Positions 54,367-64,000 of a stretch of DNA of 64,000 bases are shown here, one piece after another (position 1 is the first letter of the stretch; every line of letters starts with the position of its first letter). The position numbers and the translations under genes were made by a program. The notes under the pieces are model-generated. The model saw nothing but the letters and a program-made list of their open reading frames with translations, was not told the origin of the DNA and made no database searches. Origin of the DNA: Euclidia mi (lineage: Eukaryota > Arthropoda > Insecta > Lepidoptera > Erebidae); NCBI GenBank assembly GCA_944739405.2, contig OX123197.2, positions 58,752,047 through 58,816,046 of the forward strand, written 5' to 3'.

Positions 54367-55080
54367 TTTATCCGAATTTAATACAATTCCATTGACATGC
54401 GACCATTTTACTACTGCATCTACGTCTTGCTGTACCAAGTGACAGGTCTCTGCTAGGTCGGTGCCAGCGCACAGTGTGCACAAGTCGTCTGCGAACATAT
54501 GCGCAGAGCTGTGACGTAATACGCCGTTTAAGCTATTTACGTGCATTAGATAGCACACAGGAGCACAGCCAGATCCTTGTGCCACCCCACACTGGACCGC
54601 CCTCTCGTCACTGAAGCTCTCGCCAACCTTCACTTGGTAGGATCTTGCAGTGAGATAGTCTCTGAACCATTTGTTCAGAGGCTCACTCACTCCACACTCC
54701 TCCATAGCTCTTAATAGCGTATCATATTCTAAAGTATCAAAAGCTTTTTTAAAATCGTATAATATAGCTATAACAAATTTTCGTTCAGATAAATGTGTAT
54801 TTATTTCATTGGTAAATTTTGATAACAATGTATTTGTGCTTTTATTTTGTTGAAATCCGTGTTGACAATTATTAATTATTTTATTTTTTTGAAGATATGA
54901 GCCAAGTTGGTTTACTATACTTTTTTTCATAATTTTATCTATGCTCGATAGAATAGCAATGGGTCTGTAGTTTGAAAATAACTTACAATCACTTTTTTTG
55001 TGAATAGGTCGAACTATAGATTTTTTAAGAGGACTAGGAAATTTGTGCTTACTTACAGATATATTTACTAGCTTTATCAC
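54367..55080 (-). pseudogene. Jockey-type LINE RT (left side of a split gene)
   Basis: RT core in one frame from 55080: SVSKHKFPSPLKKSIVRPIH, KLFSNYRPIAILSSIDKIM, GFQQNKSTNTLLSKF, AILYDFKKAFDTLEYD (catalytic Asp), VQCGVAQGSG, HMFADDLCTL (F-A-D-D, Asp pair intact) and VNGIVLNSDKTT. At 54366 the frame is cut by the BEL/Pao element and continues at 46863. No stops in about 235 codons. Upstream it is separated from its own RT N-terminus (55829-55985) by an insertion at 55081-55828. Confidence 0.85.
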
Positions 55081-55828
55081 TTTTTATGAATATCAAATCG
55101 TATCTATATATCCATATTCAATATCGGATTTTGAAACACTATATTTTTTTAAACTATATATTGATAGATACTGTCAGATACAACGGATGCGCTGTATTGC
55201 TGATATATTGCATCGAATATCTTTTATGGTTTTCATACCTAATGTGATATTTAATGTTGTTGTATCAGTGATGTGATTATAGTATCAACATTTAAATGAA
55301 TCGTCCTTCATACTATATATTTTAACTACCTATTCAGTTGCAATATTATAACAATTTGTATGTTAATTTCATATATATTACTACAGTTCAAGTTTCATCA
55401 AATTGTATATTTTTGCATAATGCATCATTATTTACTTACTCGTAAGGTCCAAGTTTAAAATGAAACAATCATTTTACCAAAATAAAAGGGCTACACAGCA
55501 TGCCAATATAATATTTACGCCTAGAACGTAACGTTTAGATTCGTAGTATGTATTAGTATCTGTCCGATTACAACCATTTCAGTCTTATTATTCGCGCTCT
55601 CACTCTGTCGTCGCGTCGTCGGTCGGTCGGCAAGTAAAATAGTTATAACCTATCTCGTACCTATACGATTCCATTTGTTCGATGTGATACGCGTATCGCT
55701 AGCTATTTGACAGTATAGTGTTTCGTGAAATATATAGTTTTAGATTTGGCCGATATCCGATTTACGATATTGCATCGATATATAGATTCAATATCTGTAT
55801 ACGATTTATATCGCCCACTCCTAACAGG
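55081..55828. mobile_element. Insertion in the LINE RT; candidate MITE (hAT-like)
   Basis: 748 bp of AT-rich non-coding DNA separates RT residues that belong together (GKISPV side and KLVNIS side). Ends share imperfect inverted repeats: ATATCAAATCGTATCTATAT at the left, and minus-strand GATATAAATCGTATACAGAT at the right, after TAGGAGTGGGC. The TAGGAGTGGGC end suggests hAT. No 8-bp duplication was seen, so the superfamily is tentative. Confidence 0.55.
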
Positions 55829-55985
55829 ACTTATTTTGCCGGCTATTTGTTTCAGATCAGACATACGTATGCGATCCGCACCCGGTGATTTCTTGTGACT
55901 AATATTTTTAATTATTTTCATTACCGTTTGACTATTTACCGGTTGCCATCGCATACATACATGCGATTCTTGTACATAGTGCTTT
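55829..55985 (-). pseudogene. RT N-terminal piece of the split jockey-type LINE
   Basis: Minus strand codes MRWQPVNSQTVMKIIKNISH, then KKSPGADRIRMSDLKQIAGK, the RT-1 region. Its continuation is at 55080. At about 55985 it joins the endonuclease of a different-looking LINE. Confidence 0.75.
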
Positions 55986-56198
55986 CTATATAACCAGGTA
56001 GGCTGTGCCTGCCGGCAAGACCTCACCCTGCCTGTACACAATGTACCCCGGGATCTTGAGTGGGGCGGTGGTCTTTAGGTGGGTCTCGCTTATCAGCATG
56101 ATGTCGACTTGCTGCTCCTTGACGAAGAGGCGTAGGAGGCCTATCTTCTCAGATAGGGACTGAGCGTTCCAATGGACCACCCTAAGCGGCTTATCCAT
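55986..56198 (-). pseudogene. Jockey-type LINE ORF2 start (APE endonuclease), truncated
   Basis: ATG at 56198, MDKPLRVVHWNAQSLSEKIG and VDIMLISETHL, the first two APE endonuclease motifs, then PGYIVYRQ. The frame stops at 55986. Its ATG overlaps the end of ORF1 (ATGGATAA). The rest of the endonuclease and RT of this element are absent. Confidence 0.8.
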
Positions 56199-58166
56199 TG
56201 GAGGGGATGGTCTGCAGCATTCCCGTGATGTCTATTTTGCCAGCCCTTACTTGCTGCGCAAACAGCGAGAGAAGGACGGCAAGCTGCTCCTTTTCGTTGG
56301 CGTTGGTGGTGGTGCAGGTGGGCTTGGCAGATCCATACCCTACAATGGCCGCAGGAGGTTGGTCCGGTCCGAGCTGCGTCTTCTTTTTCTTCTTCTTCCT
56401 TTTCTTCTTCGGCTGAGTAGGTGCCATGGAACCCTTCTCGGCCGGAGTGTTGGCTTTGGCCATGAGTGTGGTCGGAGCTGAGTCTCCGACTTGGTTGGGG
56501 TGGGCTACCAATTGTGGTGGGCCGGTCCTAGTCACAAGACCAGTCTTCCGACTGCGAACCTCCCGCTTGAAGATGGGGCAAGTGGGACTGCTGGCTGTGT
56601 GGGCTCTCTGACAGTTGGCGCAGGTAGGAGGCTGGTCCTTGGGACGTGGACAGTCTGCAGCGTGGTGTCCACCACCACATCGCACACAAGCAAGGGACCT
56701 GTGGCAATTGTGGGAGCTGTGGCAGAATCCCTGGCAACGGTGGCATTGTGATGGGCCTTTCTTGCCCCTCCAAGGCTTCACGGTGACTCCAGGCATCAGG
56801 AGGACTTCGTTCACCGCGTAAGCAGCTTTAGTGGCTTGGGGCGTTTTGTCCACCTCTGAAGAAAATGCACCCTGGTCTGCCCGTTCGGGCCCAGATGTGC
56901 CTACTGTACCTGACCGGTACTCCCTTGTCGGTCAGGTCTTTCGTTATTTCCTCCGCAGGGGTGTCCACTGGAAGTCCCCGAATGGCGACTTTGAGTGGCT
57001 CTCCGACGGTGGTGCGATCGCGTAGTACGGCGCCTGTTCTTGCCCCAGATTGTCCAGGTAAGCCTGAATGACCCGGAGTTCCTGGTCGTCTTTGGGCATA
57101 AATCGGATGCTCTTACCAAAGGGCCGTCCGTTAGGGGCATGGCCAAGTTGGTCGGCCAGCTTCTTGAAGTGGACCGTCCAGTTTTCCAGGCGGTCCACTA
57201 CAAACACGGCCTGCTTCTTGGTTGTGGTGGTGGTAGGGGTGGTGCTTCCGGCTGTCGGCTTCGGCTTCGGTGATGGCGCTGCTGCCAAAACGGCGGCTGC
57301 CGTCCTTGGGCCAGGTGTCAGGGCCGGCGCGGGGGTCGCTGCGGGGGCGGGGGTGGGTGCTGTTGGCGTCGGCACCGATGCCGAAGTCGACGCCACTGTT
57401 GCCGAGGAAGTCGGTTTTCCCGCAGGGAGGTTACACTTCCCTGCGGGGGGGGCACGCTGAGGCAGGGGGGGAGGGACTTGTAGGAGGAAGAGAAGTCCTC
57501 CTGCACGTCCATCCTTCCTTCACTTGTTCCCGGCGAGGTCGCGCGGGCTGGGGTTGATTGGTCGAGGGGGAGGGATTCCCCTCCTTCAGACGGGAGGGAG
57601 TCCTCAAGGTCAGGCCTCTTCACCGTCTGGTGGTCATCCTCCTCTTCGCGCGGCCTCTTGTTAGGCGCTGCCGAGGTGGGGGTTATCTCGGTGGTGGTGG
57701 TGGTGGTGGTAATGGTGGTGGTGGGGGTCGGATCAGTGGTGGTGACAGTTGGTGTGTCACCGTGATCCTCTCCTACCCTCTGGATGGTGAGCACCCGCTC
57801 CGGCGTAAGCGCCAGTTCGGGTGGTGTGGTGGTGGTGGTGGTGGTGGTAGTGGACAGGCCGGTGGTCACCGTGGTGGTACTGGCGATAGGGTCCGGTCCG
57901 GTAAAGATGTCCGGAAAGACGGCCTGGACCACTTGAATGGTTTTGTAGTCGGTGGGGGTGAGCTCCTCCTTCCTCCTCTCCCCCAGCAGGACATCCATCG
58001 CCCGGAAGTAGGCCTCAACCCAGCGCTGCAGGCCCCGCGTGATGCCACCCTTCGCACGAAGGGCGTCGAAAGCGCGAAGGTCGCCTTCGTGTTCCGCACG
58101 CCTGGTCTGCAGCTCCGGGGAGGTGTTAGCCTCCATTCCGGTCGTTCGCTGGTGCTGTTCCGCCAT
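56191..58166 (-). pseudogene. Jockey-type LINE ORF1 (PRE/C2HC and CCHC zinc knuckles), two frameshifts
   Basis: A nucleic-acid-binding protein like those of jockey/X-element LINEs. The N-terminal part starts at 58166 (MAEQHQRTTGMEAN...). It contains Thr runs from GGT/GTG microsatellite DNA (57690-57860) and a nuclear-signal-like KRPREEEDD. The frame changes near 57420-57450 inside a G-run and short inverted repeat, then again near 56940-56980. The PRE-type domain is spread over these frames (AVFVVDRLENWTVHFKKLAD; SIRFMPKDDQELRVIQAYLD). From 56850, CHRCQGFCHSSHNC, CVRCGGGHHAADC and CANCQRAHTASSPTC are three zinc knuckles. A Lys-rich run (PKKKRKKKKKK) precedes the TAA at 56191. Total about 650 codons if joined. 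Confidence 0.82.
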
Positions 58167-58198
58167 CCCGGGGTAGTGTCGTCACGCGGCGCCTAAGC

Positions 58199-58960
58199 GT
58201 GGTGGCTGGATGCCAGTCACCGCGCAGTCGAGAATCGGGGCTTGGCGCTGGTGCCAGACCAATCCCTTCCACACGGCGAGGGCACCACCACGCCGGCAAT
58301 CAAGTTGGCGGCACTCCCCGCACGATTTTGTTGCGACAGAACCGGACGCAAACAGTATTAATTACAATACAGTATTATAACAAAATTATAATGTTTCGCT
58401 ATTACGTCATACGTAAACAAAGGCGCCCGAGCGTTGGCGAGCGAGCGAGCCGTGTCGAGCGGCACGTGCGATCGCCTCGACGTCAGCGGCGGTCTGGGGC
58501 GATTCCTCGTTGTCTTCTTCTCACCTCCCCTGAGGGGGCGGTGGAGAGACCTATTGGAAATTATTTCCTTTAGGTGGTCTTCTTCGCGGCCCATTACTAT
58601 GGGCCGGTCATTGGCTTTGCCGCCCCCGAGGCTGACCAGCCGGGTGAGTCCCCGTTGGGGGAGGCCCAGCTAGTCGCCTTCGAGAGGACGGCGGTTGGTC
58701 ATCTGGCTGTTGTGGTAGTGCCCCGCTCGAGGGAACCGGGATCAGTTCCCGAGCGGGGCGCTTCAGTCTCCTCCGGATCAGTATCGTGGTGTCTAGATGG
58801 GGGAGGGGAGCGATGTTGACGAGGTGGGCATGCTCTGAGCGATCAGCTTGCTCAAACATGCCCCGCGCCAGACCGCTCTGGGGCGATTCGCTGTCGCGCC
58901 GCGGTATTTATGTGCCGCAGGTAAGCGAGGCGGCCAGTCAGAAGTAGTGGGTGTACCGCG
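58199..58960 (-). other. GC-rich leader (5' UTR) of the jockey-type LINE
   Basis: Upstream of ORF1 on the same strand. GC-rich, non-coding (long open frames here reflect GC bias). TCTGGGGCGATTC occurs at 58493 and 58875 (approximate), suggesting internal duplication. A 72-bp piece recurs at 45.97 kb. Confidence 0.55.
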
Positions 58961-59430
58961 ACGACTACCACGTCACACGGCCTAAGTTACTTATATTGCG
59001 TGATTTTTATAGTGTGAAGCTAGTTAGCATAATAACAACATTCAAAATAAATATGCGTCGTTAGATTACACGTTGTTACAGAATGCGTTGAAGACATAAA
59101 GGTTAACTGCTCGTTCCCAGTAGGTCATACCGTGATAATAATATAGCCTATATGTTGATCCGACTTTTTAAGAATATTCGTGCCAAATTTGAAGTAAATC
59201 CATGCAGTATTTTTGCGTTTATCTTGGATATACAGACAAACAGACAAAAATTCTAAAAAACTATATTTTTGGCTTCGGTATCGATTGTAGATTCTTTTCT
59301 CATTGTGTTGTCCAATTTAGTTTTTTGTTACTTAATATTTAATTGTCTGTTTTTCTTTTATACTTGTGACACCTTAGAATGTTGTACATTTAGTTTTTTT
59401 TATCTTATTAATTCTGTCTTTTATCATTAA
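58961..59430. other. No gene recognised
   Basis: AT-rich. A phrase at 59220-59260 (GGATATACAGACAAACAGAC) resembles repeat tails, class unknown. Confidence 0.3.
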
Positions 59431-59635
59431 CTAGAGGACGCCAGCAGCTACGCCTGCATTTTTTTTATTTACCCGTTTTGGCCGATCCCGTGGGAATTTC
59501 GGAAAATCCCTTCTTAGTGCACCCTTACGGTCCTCAAGGAACATACATGCCAAATTTCAGCTTCCTGAGCCCAATAGTTTCGGCTGTAGCATGTCTGTCA
59601 GTCAGTCAGTAACGCAAGGATTTTATATATTAAGA
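59431..59635 (-). mobile_element. Non-autonomous Helitron, copy C (205 bp)
   Basis: Minus strand TCTTAATATATAAAATCC at the start, CCTCTAG at the end, flanked by A and T. Closely matches copies A and B. Confidence 0.88.
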
Positions 59636-59639
59636 TTAC

Positions 59640-60454
59640 AATGTAACAACTACTGGTTGTCCTAAATAAATAAATTAATAGATCACACCCCAAGTATTCT
59701 TTAAAAAATATTCAATGCTCAGTTTTGACTTTCCTACCATTTTATTATATGTATAAATAATATTCTCGTAATTCTAAATTAGAAACTTGATTCTTATTAT
59801 ATATGGATCTTAACTTATCTGCCATAGTTTTTAGTCTGATCTAATGCCTGTCCACGTTTCAGGAATGCCGTTTCAATTAATTGTAGATGCGGCGGACCCT
59901 GTTACCTTATCTAAAATACCATTTAATAGACACAAGTTTCCTAACTCACTACCTGGCTCAGGACTCGCATATTGAGCTACAATCTGGTCACATATATTAA
60001 TAAACCTAGTTAAAACGTTAGGTTTACCGTCAAAATTCCGGCACAAGGCGTAAGGCCTTAAAAATAACGTCGGGATTGTGCGACATTGTATCTTCGAATA
60101 ACCTACTTATCTAATTCACTATCTAAATTTCTATGACTATCTACTATATGCCGGCGAGCCTGTCTCGATGCAGGGTGCCGAGGACACGACTTTTCGTGTC
60201 GGAAAATCTTGGGAATACAACTAACTAAGGATAGACAGGAAGCAACACGAGAAAGATTCAAGTGTACTCACATAAATTTCATCTATGGACTTTCTCTCGA
60301 TGAATCGATGTCTGGATTCTCCACCCGGCTCCGCAGCTTCGTAGATTCTGGATACTCGTACTGTAGCTTGATAGCTGTCCAGGCGACTCGCGAACGCGAA
60401 TATCGATATGAGTTCTAATACACGCGAACCGACTAGCGAGTATCCTACCGCCTG
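59640..60454. other. No gene recognised
   Basis: Short frames at 60209-60418 have no domain. No repeat family recognised. Confidence 0.3.
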
Positions 60455-60458
60455 CGCC

Positions 60459-60763
60459 AATTACGTTTACTGCAGCCGAGAGTTCGAAAAAAAAAACCAA
60501 AGTTACTTAGAATTAATTTTATTAGAAATAAAAGAAATTACAATTAAATCAGTAAAACCTTTTCGATGCGAGAATATGGAATGAATATATTTAATTATAC
60601 ATTATTAATATTGATTTGCGGCGTCGACAAATTCATGCCGCGACGGACGTCATCGGTGGCGATGCAATTGCTGCGTCGGCGATTTTTGGCTATTGCTATT
60701 TCTTTCCAAATATACAGCGATGATGTTGATTGTGCGATGTCCATTAGGGTTCCGTATATAACA
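60459..60763 (-). repeat. Solo LTR of the env-bearing element family
   Basis: 305 bp, TGTTATATACGG...ACGTAATT on the minus strand. It matches 33790-34299 minus the Helitron. CGCC at both edges (60455-60458 and 60764-60767) reads as a 4-bp target duplication. No internal sequence, so LTR-LTR recombination is likely. Confidence 0.7.
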
Positions 60764-61005
60764 CGCCTGTATGCCCGAAGGGGTAGGCAGAGGTGTAAAT
60801 ATTACACCCACATTTCGCCATGAATTTTTAGGTCCCACGTAATAGGGGGCGAGCCTATTGCCGTTACCGGGCACATCACCAGACTCCGGGCTGCTACTGA
60901 GAATTTCGTGACAGAAAAACCCAATAACACTGCCCGACCTAGGAATCGAACCCGGGACATCCCGATCCCACGCGCACATTTATGCCGCGAGACCAACGAG
61001 GCAGT
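60764..61005 (-). mobile_element. tRNA-derived SINE (family A)
   Basis: Minus strand: TGCCTCGTTGGTCTCGCGGC, GGTTCGATTCC, TCAGTAGCAGCCCGGAGTCT, GTGGGACCTAAAAATTC, and tail CCTCTGCCTACCCCTTCGGG, then CATACAGGCG. Nearly full length; the solo LTR abuts its tail. Confidence 0.85.
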
Positions 61006-61014
61006 CGTATAGGG

Positions 61015-61200
61015 TTTGATGTCGAATTTTCCGTCTCTACGCAAAGATGGTATTTGCATCGTGTTATCCCTTAGTCGACTCTTACGACACCCACGGGAAG
61101 ATAGGGGGTGGTGACACTTGTATTCTATGCCGTCAACCACAACAAATATAATCATCATCATATTATTATTATTCATCATGGGCAGAAATTTCCCATATTT
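61015..61200. repeat. Interspersed repeat (TTAGTCGACTCTTACGACAC type)
   Basis: CCCTTAGTCGACTCTTACGA, then CACCCACGGGAAGATAGGGG, ATCATCATCATATTATTATT resembles a common lepidopteran repeat tail by memory. One copy here. Confidence 0.45.
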
Positions 61201-61654
61201 TATAGAGTATATTTCTGGGAGTAATGTATATGCAGAAAACATAGACAACTTGTGCGAAGCCGGAGCGGGTTATTAGTTAAGTAATCGACACATAACCACC
61301 TGGAACTAAAATCAATAGGCTGTGCAAAAAGATACCATCGAAACAAAAATCATGCTCTATCCTAAAAAGGCCCGCGACACATTGCTGATATAAAATACTT
61401 CAAAGCACCATTTCCCTCAGCACCACAGTGGCTTAATTGCTTAACAACCTCTATAAATAAACGTCGCTTGATTTCCGGGAAGAGCCACACCGGATCAGTT
61501 TAATTTTATCACTTCCAAGGATTTAATCGTATTTCTGTCAATATAAACAGGTTGAATGAAATTTCCGCGCAAAATAAATGTGTGCGTAATCAATTTGTAA
61601 AGAAAAACGATGTCAGGCCATGATTTTAATCGACGATAATTATCAAATTTTGGT
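61201..61654. other. No gene recognised
   Basis: AT-rich; nothing supported. Confidence 0.3.
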
Positions 61655-61845
61655 GTGCCTTATACCTACGTTATTTGTATTTAAATACATATTCATATAC
61701 TTTGTTTGTAAATACACAAATACACGCAGACCAAGATAGGCATCCATGTTCAGGTACATAAATGTTTGACTTGAGCGAGAATCGAACCCGCGACCTACGG
61801 CGTGGCAATTGGGTTACACTCCCACTGAGCCACCGGGTCGTATAA
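61655..61845 (-). mobile_element. tRNA-derived SINE (family C)
   Basis: Minus strand: A box TGGCTCAGTGG (plus 61822-61832), B box GGTTCGATTCT (plus 61778-61788), then ACATTTATGTACCTGAACAT and ATACAAATAACGTAGGTATA. Different body from families A and B. Confidence 0.7.
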
Positions 61846-64000
61846 TCTTCTTTCTATATTTTTTTTGGGTACGAGAATAGTTTATAAGGTATGTTTCATA
61901 CTCAGGCTAGGAGACTAGTGTGACTACAGACAGACTGTATTGTATGTCACTAGTCACAAAAATCAGAATATCTGGATAGCCAATTATTCTGATTTATGTT
62001 ACATTAAAAACGACCTACTACTCAATAAATGACTTAAATTACAAAACAACTGTTCCACTGTTCCAACCAAGGAGCAATTGCTCCTTGGTTCCAACTACTA
62101 ATCTAAATTTGACGTAAGTTAGGGTACAGTATCTTTACGACATGCAATATACTTTTTTCGCTATAACATTTTTAATGCAGTTTGAATGATTAAGCATTAA
62201 GTCCTTCTCTCAAAATTCGCCTTCACTCCGTACACAAACATTTGTCTAAATTCATTTCTGCCATTAAAAGTTATCTTGATGCCACGCAAATATCAAAGTA
62301 GTGGCAATTACATCATCATGCAAAACTTAGCGGCTCGTCCAGATGGTTTTGTGAAATCGGTTTTGAATATTTAAATGTAGCGACTTTTGATTTGAATCGT
62401 GGTAAGTAATGCTTGTGTTTTTTGTTGCTTGTTTCTTTTTTAATGTTTTGTTGAGTGTGATGAAATACTAGGAGTTTTATTCTTTGAATGTCATTTTAAG
62501 AACCAGTAATTCAGTTGCTTCGATATTCGATTCCAAGTACATACTTAGGGTAATTAGTAGCAGTTTAGATCATTATTATTATAGAACGTACTACACCCAA
62601 TTAAGCTTTTAAAACAGAGCAACCAACAGACAATATTATGAAAAGCAAATCTTCTATCACTATTCCACACACATAATCTACCAATACAATACATAAAAGC
62701 ATAGTACAATACAATATTACAGCGTAGAATACTTACGACAGAACGATAAAAAGCTAAAACGTTAAATAAACAACCCGAATTGTCTATTCCAGTCCAAAAG
62801 ACCCACATCATTAAAGATCAAACATTACAAGCGGTTGACAGTTTTATCGAAATATCTTTCCCATTGAATTCATAGTGATATCGCCATTAGAATACGATTT
62901 ACCTGAACCTCATAAATCGGGAAGGGCTGATATTCCTACCCGGTCATAACCAAAGGATTGTATGGGATTTGGCGTTTGAAACGGTTTAAGTTATTTGGGT
63001 AGTGGAATGTAATGATACGGATTCGTAGGAATGATATTCAGGATATAAGATTTAGTGCCTGTGTTCAGTCAATTTCTTTGGAGTAATTTGCAAGACAAAG
63101 AACAATTGCAACTTCTGGACGATTTGACTTAAGGAGTTTGTTTTTCAAGTATTTTATATTCTACTAGACCTCAACCGTGACTCCGCCACAGTGAATTATA
63201 GGTACACTTACACCTTACTATGATTCCCAAATGGTGCCTGTATCATAATATCTATTGGCGAAAACCGTACTTAAACCCGTTCTGTAGCTTTTGATACTAT
63301 TCGCGTTCAAGTTTTTCTATTCATGCAAGCAATAGCACATTTTTGCGCTTGCTATTATACTACACAACATAAATTACCTTTCATCTATTTCGACACACAT
63401 GTTTTAGATTGAAGGAATTCCAATTTAATAACGCTAGTTAATTACAAAGCACCAGGGATTGATTGGAAATTCTTTGGGACTGTTTGCGGTTCACTAAAAT
63501 TAAGTACAATTTATTTATTTAATTTAGGTCACGATATTAACCTCAAAACAAACAGATTTTTTTATCATTTAGCTTCATGACAAATTAATAAACATTTTTG
63601 GACACACACTTGAGCAATCGCGAAACCTGAGATGCTCATAGTCTACTCCTACTTTTTTTTATCCGACTTTATTATGTAGCTACTTTAAATATTATAGGTA
63701 GATATATTATAGTTATTTTCAAAAGTCAGTTTAAACTACCTACTAAAAATAATAATTTACATTAAACTTACATAAAAATATGTGTACCCATGACAGTTAT
63801 GTAAGTTCAACCTTCAAGTATATATTTGAACTATAAGGGCACAGAGTTTAAATTATTCAGATAGCTTCCTTATACGACATAAACATCCGCTAAGGAAGGC
63901 TATTTCATAAGTCAACGCATAAAAGTAACAAATGGGGTGACCTTTAGTTGGTAAGCAAGTTAACAGTATTGAGGGGTCAACTTACACTGGTTACTTCACA
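61846..64000. other. No gene recognised
   Basis: AT-rich DNA; no supported ORF or repeat family. A GTAAGTAAT donor-like site at 62401 follows a GC-poor segment without an open frame, too weak to call an exon. A perfect palindrome lies at 62065-62090. Confidence 0.3.
62065..62090. repeat. Perfect 26-bp palindrome without loop
   Basis: AACCAAGGAGCAA is followed directly by its exact reverse complement TTGCTCCTTGGTT. Confidence 0.95.

Noticed and set aside
55621..55640. GGTCGGTCGGTCGG tandem as a regulatory array
   Set aside because: Too short and inside a decayed insertion; simple-sequence noise is more likely.
57558..58196. 212-codon Gly-rich open frame on the plus strand
   Set aside because: Antisense to LINE ORF1; its glycines come from the GGT microsatellite and GC bias.
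62340..62408. Exon ending at GTAAGTAATG
   Set aside because: Only a donor-like word; frames upstream are closed and no start or initiator is convincing.
1..64000. CRISPR array, prokaryotic operon or phage genes
   Set aside because: No regularly spaced direct repeats or bacterial gene organisation; all coding relics are eukaryotic transposable elements.

Overview
The window looks like an accessory, transposon-rich stretch of a lepidopteran (moth or butterfly) nuclear genome. Evidence is the AT-rich background, tRNA- and 5S-derived SINEs, Helitron ends, RTE/CR1/jockey LINE relics, BEL/Pao and Ty3/gypsy elements, and ORFs that nearly all match mobile-element proteins. No multi-exon host gene can be assembled. 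The only possible host signals are two candidate first exons (about 7.50-7.73 kb and 13.05-13.14 kb) and two clusters of nuclear-receptor sites (10.1 kb and 16.9 kb).

Layout, left to right. 0-1.2 kb: 3' end of a decayed Ty3/gypsy pol. 2.0-6.3 kb: a decayed CR1-like LINE with a PHD-finger ORF1 and an EN-RT ORF2. 6.5-9.1 kb: LINE 3' ends and a candidate host first exon. 9.7-15 kb: SINEs, Helitron relics and a MITE. 17.4-19.5 kb: a decayed RTE LINE on the minus strand. 22.1-24.8 kb: a LINE whose RT is split by an 831-bp Spy-like MITE that itself carries a 5S-type SINE. 25-32.8 kb: Helitrons, an almost single-frame LINE RT (26.8-28.15 kb), SINEs and a 205-bp direct repeat pair. 33.8-36.3 kb: an LTR (split by a small Helitron) and env-like relic next to a Helitron Rep fragment. 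36.4-39.9 kb: a 5'-deleted Ty3/gypsy element.

40.18-45.81 kb holds a nearly intact Ty3/gypsy element on the minus strand, with two 442-bp LTRs (about three differences) and ATAC target duplications. Its gag-pol junction has the architecture of a -1 frameshift site (GGGAAAC, 7-nt spacer, stem-loop). 46.87-54.36 kb holds an apparently complete BEL/Pao element, also minus strand, with two 604-bp LTRs that look identical and GTAGT duplications. Its gag and pol are in one frame, separated only by a UAG codon. The BEL/Pao element sits inside an older jockey-type LINE whose two halves flank it. 55.9-59 kb is the 5' half of another jockey-type LINE (ORF1, start of ORF2, GC-rich leader). 59-64 kb carries a third copy of the small Helitron, a solo LTR next to a SINE, a further SINE and otherwise unassigned AT-rich DNA.

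The elements interact through nesting and by sharing machinery. SINE tails match the tail of a LINE family in the window, small Helitrons mark empty sites in LTRs, and several elements carry perfect short-loop inverted duplications that look like template-switch scars.
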